NCBI GenBank assembly: GCA_949316235.1 | Contig: OX438757.1 | Location: forward strand, 17,175,505-17,239,504 | DNA from: Oegoconia quadripuncta | Lineage: Eukaryota; Arthropoda; Insecta; Lepidoptera; Autostichidae | DNA: 64,000 nt | Direction: 5' to 3' | Notes under the pieces: generated by a model | What the model saw: only the letters and a program-made list of their open reading frames with translations | The model's database searches: none | Told to the model about the DNA's origin: nothing | In this document: in pieces, positions 1 through 10,652 of the stretch | Layout: each line of letters starts with the position of its first letter | Numbering within the stretch: the first letter of the stretch is position 1 | Translations under genes and position numbers: made by a program

Positions 1-1
1 C

Positions 2-1069
2 CGTCTACGAAGAGCAACACCGAGTATACCTATCTGCGGCGACCTACCTGCAGCGCGCCTGGACCCCTACCACCGCCCATTCTCCAACTGTGGGTTGGAC
101 TATTTCGGGCCTATGACGGTAACCGTGGGACGACGGCACGAGAAGCGATGGGGGGCCCTGTTCACCTGCCTAACGACAAGGGCCGTCCATCTGGAATTGG
201 TCGCAAGCCTCACCACGGATTCCGCCATAATGGCGTTGAGAAGGATGGCAGCGCGACGCGGGTGGCCAGCTATTATGTATAGCGACAACGCTACGAATTT
301 TAAAGGAGCGGATGTGGAGTTACGCGCCGCCTACGCCGAATGGGCCCCCGCTCTACGAGACTACGGGCTACGACATCGCCTCACGTGGCGTTACATACCG
401 CCCGGGGCCCCAAATCAAGGTGGAGCGTGGGAGCGACTGGTCCGGTCGGTGAAGGTGGCATTGACAGCGGTACTCCATGAAAAATCGCCAAAAGAAGAAG
501 TACTCCGTACCGTACTGACCGAAATAGAGCACAGTATCAACGCACGACCGCTGACGCACGTGTCGGTTGAACCAGACGATCCCGAAGCACTAACGCCTAA
601 CCACTTCCTACTGGGATCATCACAAGGCCTACCGTGCACCGGACCATGCCAAGAAGGTGATCGTCGTATGTGGCGGACGAGTCAGGCCCTCGCCGATGAA
701 TTCTGGCGGCGATGGGTCAAGGAGTACCTACCAACACTGGTAGCACGTGGCAGCTCCAGAGATGTTCTACAACGACCACTGCAAACGGGAGATATGGTGA
801 TCGTGACCGACGCTACGCTGCCCCGTAACACATGGCCCCGAGGAATAGTGGAGAAGATCTACCCAGGGCGCGACGGGGAAATTCGCAGCGCAGACGTCAG
901 AACCAGAGGAGGAACGTTCCGACGGCCGACGTCGAAGCTCGCTGTCCTCTCGGTGAAGGAGGCTCCGCAGAGTCTTCGCCGGGGGGAGGATGATAAGGAC
1001 AGCGAGCAAGAAAAGGACCACGAAGGCCGGACGCCCTCACAACCGATGCACGCAACTCTAACTAGTTGA
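2..1069 (+). mobile_element. BEL/Pao LTR retrotransposon, integrase end of pol
   Basis: This is the 3' end of a pol reading frame, open from base 2 to a TAG at 1067-1069 and cut by the window edge on the left. Counting from the TTG at 95, the integrase core residues of the DDE type are visible: D2 in LDYFGP, D64 in YSDNATNF and E113 in GGAWERL. Residues of about 195-285 resemble the DUF5641 C-terminal domain typical of BEL/Pao elements (GDMVIV, WPRGIVEKIYPGRDG). The integrase would insert the cDNA copy of the element. The frame is intact over 355 codons, so the copy is fairly young. It lies upstream of the first visible transporter exon, so presumably in an intron of that gene. Confidence 0.88.
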
Positions 1070-1340
1070 GTGACAACGTTCCCCGCAAGGTCAAGTCGGA
1101 GCGAGAGGGAAATAGATTAGAAGAGGACGTCCGCCCCGCCCACTGCTCACGGACACCCACTAGTTGGGAGACTTAGTTAGGGAATAAATATAGCGATATT
1201 GTACATTGTTTTGTATTCTTGTATTCTGATACGAACTACTACTACATGTTAAGGAGAAATAAAAGTCTGATTGAAATAGAACCAGTGTATTAGTTTGGAT
1301 GCAGGAATCACCAAGAGCGAACGCTCCCCAGCAGAAATAT
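1070..1340 (+). mobile_element. Probable 3' UTR/LTR of the BEL element (borders not resolved)
   Basis: The sequence after the integrase stop changes from GC-rich to AT-rich and holds two AATAAA-type signals (about 1183 and 1258). That is expected of a 3' untranslated region running into an LTR. The 5' LTR is outside the window, so neither the LTR borders nor the target-site duplication can be set. Confidence 0.4.
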
Positions 1341-1377
1341 TTTCCACATACAGTCCACTGCTGTCCCCCACAGAACT

Positions 1378-1912
1378 TAAAATATTGCCTCTGCCTTGTC
1401 AATATATATTCGAGACAACCAAATTTGTCAAACAATTCCCAAATTTATTTCCATTGAATGATCACATTTTAAAAAAAAGTAATAGTAGATATCCTGAGAA
1501 ATTGTTTGTACCTAAGCAAAGATTACAACTCTATAGTAATAATGTATACTGTATGGCTATTAAATTGTATAATAAAGTACCAAACGACATTAAGTCACTT
1601 CCCCAAAATAAATTTTCTAAAATAATGTTCCAATGGCTACTCGATAAGTGTTTTTATTCTGTAACTGAATATTTGCAACAAAAATAACCTAATGACAACT
1701 TGAAAATTGTAAAATGTTATAATGTAATTTTATTGACATGTGAAATTTTTATCTATTATTTACTAAATTTAAATTTTGTTATTCTTTTAATTTTATGTAA
1801 TTTGACATTGTAATGTAATTTAACTATAAAATATTTCTACGCCAAATCATGGCAGAATATGCTGATGGATCTAAATGTGTCACCTTATAATGTACCATAT
1901 TCTTGGAAATAA

Positions 1913-1940
<28 letters not shown>
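1378..1940 (+). mobile_element. CR1-like LINE, C-terminal reverse transcriptase tail and 3' UTR
   Basis: An open stretch to a TAA at 1685-1687 encodes the tail found after the reverse transcriptase in insect non-LTR elements: KLFVPKQRL, then CMAIKLYNKVPNDIKSLP, then WLLDKCFYSVTEYL. It is followed by about 225 bp of AT-rich 3' UTR that ends in a TTA microsatellite (about 1914-1939). The copy is 5'-truncated, as is usual for LINEs. Exact clade is uncertain. Confidence 0.7.
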
Positions 1941-1944
<4 letters not shown>

Positions 1945-2261
1945 TAAGACTTATAATGTGCAAATCTTTGTGGACAAAATAACATATATAACCACCTTTG
2001 ACCCAAACATTAACATTTGGATGGCCAAAACATTAAAAGCTTAACGATCGAAACAACATCCACGGTTCATCTTTTGGAATATACAGATATACACACGTGA
2101 CTGGGGTGAGCCCATCGCCGTTGAAAATCTGTAGATGTTTTTTGGTGCAAAGCCCCTTAGTCGCCTTTTACGACACCCACGTGAAGAGACGGGTTGATTC
2201 TATTCTTTTTACGTGCTGTAACCACACAGCACTTGTGGAGAAAATTAAGATTATATTGTTT

Positions 2262-2500
2262 TTTTTTTATGAGAGGGCGGCAAACGAGCATGCGGGTCAC
2301 CTGATGGAAAGCAATCACCGCCGCCCATGGACACCCAAAGGGTCACAGATGCGTTGCCGGCCTTTGAGGAAGGTGTAGGCTCCTTTCTTTAAGTTCCAAT
2401 ATCGTACTCGTTCGGGAATACCGCTGCAGAAAGTTCGTTCCACAGGGTGGTCGTACGTGGTAGGAAGCTTCTTGAGAGACGTACAGTGGTAGACTTAGTG
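2262..2500 (+). repeat. Dispersed repeat E, copy 1
   Basis: A T-rich run followed by a GC-rich block containing GAGGGCGGCAAACGAGCATG and GTTGCCGGCCTTTGAGGAAG. The same block recurs at 23073-23240 and, inverted and longer, at 33360-33735. The T-run is the complement of a poly(A) tail, so the element reads on the minus strand here. No coding capacity is seen; it is probably a SINE or a LINE tail. Confidence 0.7.
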
Positions 2501-2557
2501 GTAGTGATTTTATTTGTTAAGGAAAACCATGTGAGTAAACAATCTTTTGGATTTCAG

Positions 2558-2680
2558 GGGCTTTCTTCCTAATATGTTTGCTGGGGACCCTGTCATTCCT
2601 GTCTATCAGCTACGTCATCAGCTTCGTACTTAACCCTCGAATGGTTTACATCCTACTGATGTTCCTAATTCTCACATTTG
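2558..2680 (+). CDS. ABCA-type transporter, visible exon 1 (second membrane domain)
   Basis: First transporter exon in the window. It lies between ATTTCAG and GTAAGT. Entering in phase 2 it reads AFFLICLLGTLSFLSISYV, then a short loop (NPRM), then a second hydrophobic run (VYILLMFLILTFG), that is, two membrane helices of the second transmembrane domain. It ends one base into a codon, which the first two bases of the exon at 4875 complete as Gly. Exons coding for the first half of the protein must lie upstream of the window. Assignment to the ABCA family comes from the downstream nucleotide-binding domain with which it is in phase. Confidence 0.75.
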
Positions 2681-2740
2681 GTAAGTAGATATACCCTCTA
2701 GTTTTTATGATGTTCATCGACTAACCTAAATCTAATTTAT

Positions 2741-3225
2741 CTAACTAATATTATAAATGCGCAAGTTTGGATGTTTGTTTGTTGTTCAATCACGGCGAAA
2801 CGGATGAACAGATATGGATGAAATTTGGTATATACCTAGCTAGAACATACCCACAGGATATTTTTTATCCCGATAAAGTGAATAGTTTCCCCGGGATAAA
2901 CAAATTATCTAACTTCTAACTAATATTATTGATGCGAAAGTTTGGATGTTTGTTTGTAGCTCAATCACGGCGAAACGGATGAACAGATATGGATAAAATT
3001 TCAAAACAAATCCTAGATTATATTTTTTTAGTGACTAGTTTCCCGTGGGATAAACACATTAAATATATCCGCGATAAGTTATACATGCAGGCGAAGTCGC
3101 GGGCGGAAAGCTAGTTGGAAATAAATGAGAAATACTTATACCCTGTATATATATGTATACCCTGGATTAAGACATAGGATACTTTTTATCCCGATAAAGT
3201 GAGTAGTTCCCGCGGGATATAGAAA
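2741..3225 (+). mobile_element. Helitron-like short elements, two to three adjoining partial copies
   Basis: A module starting CTAATATTATAAATGCG, followed by CGGATGAACAGATATGGATG and TTTTTATCCCGATAAAGTGA, and ending GCGGGCGGAAAGCTAGT, appears twice in tandem (2741-2930 and 2922-3115). A third, partial module is at 3130-3225. Related copies are at 20739-20938, 23767-23993 (inverted) and 60261-60470. The CTAG-type 3' end and lack of TIRs or target duplication fit non-autonomous lepidopteran Helitrons, but no Rep/helicase is present to prove it. Confidence 0.6.
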
Positions 3226-3227
3226 TT

Positions 3228-3503
3228 AGGATGATGTTAAGTGAAGATGAGTTCGAAGGTGGAAGCGTACTGACCCGGAAACCCCAACACATTTGGGGGA
3301 CTGGCTATCTTATCTCTGACAACCGGAACACAACAATGCTATTAACATTGCTGCTTGGCGGCAGATTTTGATGAGATGGTGGTAGCTAGCCAAGCGGACA
3401 TTTAAAATGCCCTACCACCAATCAAACCGAATACGATCGAACCCGCGACCCCCGAATCGTAAACCCAATGTTGTTTACATTGAGCCACGGAGGCGGTTTT
3501 CGT
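3228..3503 (-). mobile_element. SINE-C, tRNA-derived, inverted copy
   Basis: This is an inverted copy of a SINE of about 300 bp. Its tRNA-like head (GCCTCCGTGGCTCAATGTAA, then a B-box GGTTCGATC) is followed by a tRNA-unrelated body with TGTCCGCCTGGCTAGCTACC, CTGCCGCCAAGCAGCAATG and CACTTAACATCAGGTGTGAT, and an A-rich tail. At least ten full or partial copies lie in the window. Here it abuts an RTE LINE remnant. Confidence 0.8.
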
Positions 3504-3900
3504 TCATATCACCCCTCACACAATCCATCCATCTTTTCCCTGGTCTTCCTCTTTCTTTCCAACCATGAACAACGATATCCATCACTCTCTTAGTAACGTG
3601 CGTTTCATCCCTCCTCATAACATGTCCATACCAAGCCAAACGATTTCCTTTCAACATTTCTGTCACCGATGCCAGTATATCGATGAAGTATCTACGACAT
3701 TCTACTCATCATCATTTTCCTGCCCTTACCCCACTCTAGGTGGGGTCGGCACAACATGTCTTCCTCTTTCACTCTCCTTTATCAGCCGTCATCTCCGTAC
3801 TCACCCCTTTCACACACATATCATTCCTCACGCAGTCTATCCACACCTTCGGTCTCCCTCTGCCTCGGTATCCTTCTACATTCATACTTAGCACTCGTCT
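3504..3900 (-). mobile_element. RTE-type LINE remnant, C-terminal tail
   Basis: The minus strand encodes TEMLKGNRLAWYGHVMRRDE and then GRPGKRWMDCVRGDM. This is the conserved C-terminal tail after the reverse transcriptase in RTE-like endonuclease/reverse-transcriptase proteins. The rest (3690-3900) is degenerate. The remnant is truncated on both sides. Confidence 0.7.
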
Positions 3901-4125
3901 TCTTCACCTGTGGGAAAAGAAGCAGCCGCTTCTTTTCCCACAGATGATTTCCCTTTCCGAAGCGGTGGTAGCTTGGACTTACTGACTGACCGAAAAATGC
4001 TTAGCCCTATTTTTATTTCCAATAGATTTAAATTGACATTCAACAAATGATATCATGTATCTTACTTCGGGTAGTGTTATTCCTCTATGATCTTACGTTG
4101 AAATAAAATGCTTGAAGTTTGAAGT
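3890..4125 (+). mobile_element. LINE 3' end fragment with hairpin
   Basis: This segment ends with AATAAAATGCTTGAAG and is repeated inverted at about 21462-21640 and partly at 42958-43035. It is the 3' UTR of a LINE family. It contains a 16-bp perfect stem with a 4-nt loop (3908-3943, arms CTGTGGGAAAAGAAGC and its complement). The inverted copy at 21462-22470 continues into reverse transcriptase code, which identifies this as a LINE tail. Confidence 0.6.
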
Positions 4126-4776
4126 TCTCATTACGCGCCTTTCACCCCTTCTTATAATGTGTCCAAACCTATTACTCCTCAACTTTTCTGTATACGACAT
4201 TCTTCTCCGAGGAGCCGCGCGCTTGCCCTTCAGTTCAGGTTCGATTCTCAGACCTTATCGCAAATCATAGCAAAATCACTACTTTCATGTCTTTATCATA
4301 TTTCGTCCTTACCTATGAAATTGGCGTTTTGTATGAAGAATTTCATTAAGACTGTTTTCTCCATACAAACATTTTTGATTTTTTTTTTTTTGGGAATGGC
4401 CAACAGAAGTTTAGCTAAACTTTGTGTGTATTATCGGATAACATTAAGTTAAGTATAGGCAGCGTTAATTTTTAAAAGTAACCGCTTTATAAAAGTTTCA
4501 GCGAATCTAAGAAATGATTATGGGAAGCACATGAAAAGAGCTCTGTAAAAATTTTTTTTATTATTTGATTTAGCCCAAAAATTAAAAAATATTTCATGTG
4601 AAACCTTGAAATAATATTCGATTTTCCAAATAAAAAACCTATTTGGATATAGCTTTGAAAATCGCAGGAATTGGCACATATGATTAACGAAGAAAAAAAA
4701 CTCCAATTTCATAGGTAAAGACCCAATATATCTATTGAACAATATAATATCAATTATTATCAAGACCAGCAAACAC
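4126..4776. other. Intron sequence, no feature seen
   Basis: AT-rich transporter intron. The short open frames here have no recognisable content. Confidence 0.5.
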
Positions 4777-4854
4777 TTTAACTACTCTTTAAAATACAGA
4801 TCGCCGATCGTACAGTTGTACGATCGGCGATCTGTATTTTAAAGAGTAGTTAAA
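4777..4854. repeat. Perfect 78-bp palindrome next to a 3' splice site
   Basis: Two 38-bp arms are exact reverse complements around a 2-nt centre (4815-4816). The core is GATCGCCGATCGTACA and its complement. The palindrome ends 20 bp before the transporter exon at 4875, so in RNA it would form a long hairpin beside the acceptor. It may be a minimal fold-back element or a small inverted duplication. Confidence 0.9.
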
Positions 4855-4874
4855 ATTTGTTTCATTTTCTTTAG

Positions 4875-5102
4875 GTGTCATCTTGGCGTTAGTTAAGGTG
4901 TTTATGGACGAAATAGGCTCAACGAGCATATATGCGGGCTTGCTGAAGATCTGCCAGTACCTCGTACCGCCGCAGACCTTGAGCGCGGGTATACTGAACG
5001 CGTGCCACGTGGCGAGGTTGAACGCGTACTGTGATATGAACCGTGTCCATTGCCCAATGCTGGTACCAATCAACATGGATTTCGACATCTTAAAGTGCTG
5101 TA
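4875..5102 (+). CDS. ABCA-type transporter, visible exon 2 (membrane domain and large loop)
   Basis: The exon lies between CTTTAG and GTGAGT, enters in phase 2 and leaves in phase 1. It encodes VILALVKVFMDEIGS, then ICQYLVPPQTLSAGILNACH, then a Cys-containing region ending DFDILKCC. The QYLVPPQTLS segment is a loop and helix of the second transmembrane domain as found in insect ABCA proteins. Several Cys residues (CDMNRVHC and CC) may form disulfides if the loop is extracellular; that is inference. The acceptor lies next to the 78-bp palindrome and a TIR miniature starts 30 bp after the donor. Confidence 0.8.
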
Positions 5103-5132
5103 GTGAGTATAAATTAATGGTATCCAGCCCCT

Positions 5133-5259
5133 GTAGCATGACATCGTTTGTCGCGCGCGACGTAGGTGTGTGAGTGGGATAGTTGTATATTTCATCCCAG
5201 CGAAAGAGCAGGACAAATATCTCGGGCGACAATAATGTTTATAGCGCCTGTCATGCTAC
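5133..5259. mobile_element. MITE family with GTAGCATGACA termini, copy 1
   Basis: A short element bounded by 11-bp terminal inverted repeats (GTAGCATGACA and its complement), with GTTTGTCGCGCGCGAC inside the left end. Copies at 38451-38543 and 43601-43730 share both ends and the internal GAGCAGGACAAATAT. It is non-coding and sits just inside the transporter intron. Confidence 0.75.
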
Positions 5260-5928
5260 TAGTGCTGGCAATTTAGCTGATAAGTCTAAGCAGAATGTAT
5301 CTGCCCTTTAATGTACTTTTCTCAAACATGCATGGAAATATTGTTATTACTTTCGAAAAAAGAACACGCGAAGTTTACGGACAGCGAAAAATAAATCCAT
5401 TGCAGGAGCGTTTTTTGAATTTGGAACATTACAACGCTCCAGCAATGTTGTATGAAACGGCGTGCTGGGGTTATTATATACTCTTTGATTGGATCTCTTT
5501 TATCATTCTTGGCATACCAAAATCTCTTTGCTTAGTACAAATTGCGTTCACGTGGCTGTATGCGTAAATGCGTTTGCCTTTCGGCACAGATGATAAATAG
5601 AAAATCGGCGGCAAAGCTGAAAATTCGTGTTGATTTGTTATTTAAATATTTATTATTTCCCTGCATTCTTTTGAGAAAAGCACTATATATGCCTCGGCGG
5701 AAATGGCAATTGCCTGTCTCATATTAGTGAAGTCCTCGCCTACGGCCTCTTTTCCGGCCTTTGCAATAATGTACTATTAATGACTATGTTGAACCATATG
5801 AGAATTAAGATTCCAGCAACACGTGACGCCAGAATGCTCATTTAAAATATAAAATAATTAATTACTAAACTATTTTTACAGTGGCACATTTTTTTTCCTA
5901 TTTTTATTTATAGTAAATAAAAAAATAA

Positions 5929-6185
5929 AAAATATCCTTAGACATACCGACAGCGCCATTTAGTTCCACAATAAGCAACTATAGGCTTATGTTGTGGATT
6001 CCAGATAGTTGATATACTACATAAATGCATATTTTTTTTGTAATACTTATAATAAATGAAAACATCCGTAACTCGGGTACAAATGTCCGTATTCATCACA
6101 CAAACATATGCCCCTAGCGGGGTTCGAACCCGCAACCTTTTAGTATAGTGGCCAGAGTTGCTAACTACTACACCAAACAGGTTGT
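5929..6185 (-). mobile_element. SINE-A, tRNA-derived, inverted copy
   Basis: Inverted copy of a SINE with a tRNA-like head (CCTGTTTGGTGTAGTGGTTA for the A box, GGTTCGAAC for the B box). Its body contains ACTCGGGTAC/GTTATGGATG and a conserved AACTAGATGGCGCTGTGTGT end. Other copies: 23998-24276, 26755-27215, 27884-28135, 31358-31605 and 47608-48256. Confidence 0.85.
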
Positions 6186-6727
6186 CAAGTCAAACTATAT
6201 CAGCATAGTTTTTTGACATTGTCAAACTGAATTCCACTTTATGTATTTTAGCATTCGCAAAAAATTCGCAAAAAGTTCGCAAAACTGATAGGCAAATGTA
6301 ATAATAATAATAATAAAAATTGTTTATTTTCTCACCACAAATGACGCTTTACAAAGTGATTTTAGGACTAGGTAATACATAGAACTTATTCGTGGGAAGA
6401 CTGGTGCCTGAAAAGGAAGAACCATAATTACAGGTCACCAGGCCCCCCAGCTATGGACATAGTGTATTAGAGCAGAGATATCGACGGGTTCCGGGCTATT
6501 TGTATTAACCGCCATTTTTGAAACTTCACACCAGAGCAGTTTAAAGTTTCGATTTTCAGAAAAAAAATCATATCTTTAGCAAATCGCATTATTTTTTCAA
6601 AGCAAAGGAAATTTCTGTTTCTGTTACACATTATTCATATTTTGATTAATGTTTTTTTCCGATATTCCTATTTTTAACGAAAATAAATGTCGATTAATAC
6701 AAAATGACCCACATTTTCGTTTTTTTT

Positions 6728-6942
6728 GTTCCAGGCTAAATGACTTAACCGCCTAGGTTTATTAATATATGTTCCAAGCTACTTGACTTAACCGCCTAAG
6801 TTTATTAATACATGTTCCAAGCTACTTGACATAACCGCCTAGGTTTATTAATACATGTTCCAAGCTACTTGACTCAACCGCCTAGGTTTATTAATACATG
6901 TTCCAAGCTACTTGACTTAAGTACCTAGGATTGCAAATAATA
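6728..6942. repeat. Subterminal 43-bp tandem repeats, left end of the TIR element
   Basis: Units start at 6728, 6771, 6814, 6857 and 6900, exactly 43 bp apart. Each contains TTCCAAGCTACTTGACTTAA and CCGCCTAGGTTTATTAATAC with few changes. The last unit decays. The motif AAGCTAA..CTTAACC recurs further in. Confidence 0.9.
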
Positions 6943-7250
6943 GCTCTAAGCTAAGTGCTTTAACCAATGAGTTGGTCATATTTCAAACCTAAGCTAATTG
7001 ATTTAAATACCATATCTCAAACTTATTGATGTGTGGCTAATTAGTTTATGTGACTTATTTCTTTTTTTTAAATTGTTTGCAATCATACTAAAATAATAAG
7101 GTGTGCAGAAATTGACGGCTAAAACATTGATTAATTAAAAGGTACGTTGAAATAATAGGGGGTTTCATATATCTTGTTAATTATTATGAAATGAAAAATA
7201 AAACATAGGTAATAAATTGTTCAAAGATAAGTTTTTTATTTAAACTAACT

Positions 7251-7680
7251 TGTGTAAAGTGCGCTGATGCACACAAAACAGCAGACTGTCCCAAGAAGGA
7301 TCGCAACAGCCCAGCAAAATGCGCTTTATGCCTTGGTAACCATCCTGCAAACTACAGGGGTTGTGATCTCTATAAAGAAATAATGAACCGAAAATATAAC
7401 AAAAGAAACAACACTGACACTTAAAAACCATTACGGAAAAGTAGTGAGGAGATAAGGCATGCGAATAACACTGAAAATGACAACTAAAGAAATAAATACA
7501 ACCAACCAAGCAACATATGCAGATGTTACCAAAAATAAAAACCAACGCGTAAGTGTTGAGCCAACCCAAGTAGTGCAAGACCTACTTATAAAACAGTCTG
7601 AAAAGATTGACCTACTCTTACAGCATATAGGCAACCTAATGGGCCTTATGACTAAACTCATAGACCAACTATTAAAGTGA
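7251..7680 (+). pseudogene. Jockey LINE ORF1 (Gag-like) C-terminal remnant
   Basis: From 7251 the frame reads two CCHC-type zinc knuckles, CVKCADAHKTADCP and CALCLGNHPANYRGC, which bind the element's RNA in Jockey ORF1 proteins. It hits a stop at about 7423. The C-terminal part continues in another frame (7459-7680), with a helical end VVQDLLIKQSEKIDLLLQ. The 5' part is missing and at least one frameshift separates the two pieces. Its TGA overlaps the start of ORF2, as is common in these elements. Confidence 0.8.
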
Positions 7681-10349
7681 TTGGATTACGGATTGGAACT
7701 TGGAACGTGAACGGACTTGCTCCAAATAGAGACGAAGTGGAAGTACTGTTGAGTATGCATAGACTAGATGTGCTTCTGATATCTGAGACACACTTCACTA
7801 ATAGAAGTGCCATAAGGATACCACAGTATAATATCTACACCACAAACCATCCCGATGGAACGGCTCATGGAGGATCTGCGATTATCATTAAATCTAACAT
7901 GAAGCATCACCAGCTGCCTTGTTATAAAACGGAACATATACAGGCGACAACAATTTTTGTTGAGGACAAAAATGGTGGTTTTAGTGTGTCCGCGGTATAC
8001 TGTCCTCCAAAACACAACATCAAGGAATACCAATTCACTCACTACTTTGCAAGCCTCGGAAGACGTTTCATAGCTGGTGGCGACTGGAATGCAAAGCATA
8101 CATTCTGGGGATCACGACTCATACATACTAGAGGAAGAGAGATGAAGTTATGTATTGATAAGAATAGATTCGTGACTCTGTCACAAGCTGAACCAACACA
8201 CTGGCCAAGTGATCCAAAGAGACTACCGGACGTGATTGATTTCTTTGTTGCGGGAGGTCTCCCAAGACTAAACTTTCATGTTGAGACTTGCTTGGATGGC
8301 TCATCGGATCGTGTACCAGTGATTCTGACGGCTGGTGCAACTGCACTGCATCATGACAGTCAACACCGACTATGCAATAACCTGACTGACTGGAACTCCT
8401 TCCGAGAAATGGTTGAGGAAGGACTGGAGTTGAAGGTGGCTTTAAAGACATCGGATGATATCGATAGAGCCGCAAGAGAATTCATGGAAGCAGTGCAGTG
8501 TGCCTGCTGGCATTGTACCCCTGTAAAAAAACCTGCAAAATCAAGAAACAGCATACCATGGCAGATACGTGAGAAAATTAGGGAAAAACGAATATTGCGA
8601 CGGGTTTGGCACATTAGTCGAGCTAGAGAAGATAAAGCAGCCCTAAACAAGGCCATCAAAGAAGTCAGAGAGGTTATTGCTGCTGCTAATAGTGCAACAC
8701 TAAAAGCTCAACTGGAATCTTTAACAGCGACTAGAGCTACGGACTATTCATTGTGGAAAAGTACACGGAGCATGAATCGACCTCAAACCACAAAACCTCC
8801 AATAAAGATGGAAAACAATGACTGGGCTAGAACAAGTAAGCAAAAAGCTGAAGTGTTTGCGGAACACCTAGCAAAGGTATTTGTGCCTAACTCGGCCGAA
8901 ACAGACGTGGATGACTCAGATGTGGAACTCATTCTGGATCAGCCATACCAGATGGAACTGCCTATCAAACCGATTACTCCAAGAGAAATAGTAAGGCACA
9001 TCCAAAACCTCGGTAATGGGAAGGCCCCTGGTTTCGATATCATTACAAAAGAAATACTGAAAGAGCTGCCAGGGAAGGCTGTGACGTATTTGACCCTTCT
9101 GTTCAACGGTATACTCAGGGTGGGACATTATCCATCTCTGTGGAAGGTGTCACAAATAGTAATGATACACAAAGAAGGAAAACCAGCGCACGAGGTAACC
9201 TCATACAGACCTATAAGCCTGCTTCCCATAGTATCAAAACTCTTTGAAAAACTACTGCTCCATAGAATGTCACCAGCCCTAAGAGACAGGGCAGTAATCC
9301 CAGACCACCAGTTCGGCTTTCGACAGAAACACGCAACCGTTGAACAAGTCCACAGAGTTTGCGGTGAGGTGAGGAGGTCCCTAGAGAACAAGGAATACTG
9401 TGCCTCTGCTTTCCTGGATATACAGCAAGCATTCGATAAGGTATGGCACATGGGGCTCCTGTGCAAAGTCAAACAATCATTGCCACACACATTTTATGAG
9501 ATCCTACAGTCGTACCTGACGGACAGAATCTTCCAAGTTAAGGAAAGCGACTCGGCATCCAGGTTCTACGAAATTAGAGCCGGCGTACCCCAGGGTTCAG
9601 TGCTGGGACCAGTGTTATATACAATATACACAGCAGACCTACCACAGCCGCTGACTGTAATGACTGCAACATATGCCGACGACACGGCCATTCTGGCGAG
9701 CCATAGTGATCCCGAAATAGCATCTAACATACTTCAACTAAGCTTGGATGAAATAGGCAAATGGTTGAAGAAATGGAGAATTAAAGCTAGTGCATCCAAA
9801 TCTGTCCAGGTGACGTTTACGCTACGGAAGGGCAACTGTCCTCCTGTTAACCTTGACGAACAAGAACTTCCTCATAGAGACTCGGTGAAATATCTGGGAA
9901 TCCACCTTGACCGAAGACTCACCTGGAAAACTCATATTGAGGCTAAAAGGGATCAGATCAACATAAAATACAGAAACTTGTACTGGCTTATAGGCAGGAA
10001 TTCAGTTCTTTCCACTGATAACAAATTGTTAGTGTATAGAGCCATACTAAAGCCAGTCTGGACGTATGGCATTCAGTTGTGGGGCTCTGCATGCACCTCC
10101 AATCTCAACATCCTACAGACAATGCAAAATGGCATCTTAAAAAACATCTCAGATGCACCGTGGTACATAAGGATCGCAGAGGTGCATGACATACTAAAAA
10201 TTAACACCGTGCAGCAGGAGTTATAGCTGTCTGCCGAACGCTATAGGATCAGACTGGACAGACATCCAAATCCGTTGGCTGTGCCACTGACAAAGCCTAG
10301 CCACCAAAGACGGCTTAAGAGACTGGCAATCAGCGACCTATGCGGTTGA
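7677..10349 (+). pseudogene. Jockey LINE ORF2: endonuclease and reverse transcriptase, one internal stop
   Basis: ORF2 is open for 849 codons to a TAG at 10224-10226. The frame then continues 40 codons to a TGA at 10347-10349 with typical Jockey tail sequence (AERYRIRLDRHPNPLA), so the TAG is a nonsense mutation. The N-terminal APE-like endonuclease shows WNVNGL (9-14), SETHF with E37 and GGDWN with D136. The usual SDH motif reads SDR (R212), which should disable the nuclease. The reverse transcriptase has FLDIQQAFDKVW, PQGSVLGP and YADD (666-669). It is otherwise full length, so the copy is young but probably dead. Confidence 0.92.
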
Positions 10350-10652
10350 CTATTGTTCTGAGGAAGAGATTTTCTCACTGGAGAAAACACTCTACAACGC
10401 CACTCCCCCCACACATCTGCTTATAGTTTAGCAACTGATCGCAGATTGCCTAAAGAAAAAAAAATAATTGGTAAACAGTCTTTTCCCTGAAATTAAAATT
10501 CTAATTATTTGAGATAATATTGCAGTTACTCATTCTTCTTTATTGTTAATCTTTAACATTTAGAACTGTTCCTATCCTAATTCTAAACAAGTTAAAGAAA
10601 TGTAGCTTTTGTTAATTGTGCAATAAAGAGTATTTGAATTGAATTGAATTGA

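Larger units (their letters stand above)
7230..10652 (+). mobile_element. Jockey-clade LINE, 5'-truncated
   Basis: Extent of the LINE. Its left part begins within ORF1, where zinc knuckles are visible. ORF2 follows, then about 300 bp of 3' UTR ending in AATAAAGAG and GAATT repeats (10622-10652). It inserted into the TIR element at 6481-11510, which itself lies in an intron of the transporter, on the same strand as the gene. Confidence 0.85.

Noticed and set aside
3908..3943. Hairpin as a regulatory terminator or miRNA precursor
   Set aside because: The stem is only 16 bp and belongs to a LINE 3' tail.
5295..5567. A 90-codon open frame in a transporter intron with a hydrophobic end
   Set aside because: No phase-compatible splice sites fit the transporter, and the composition looks random; no known motif.
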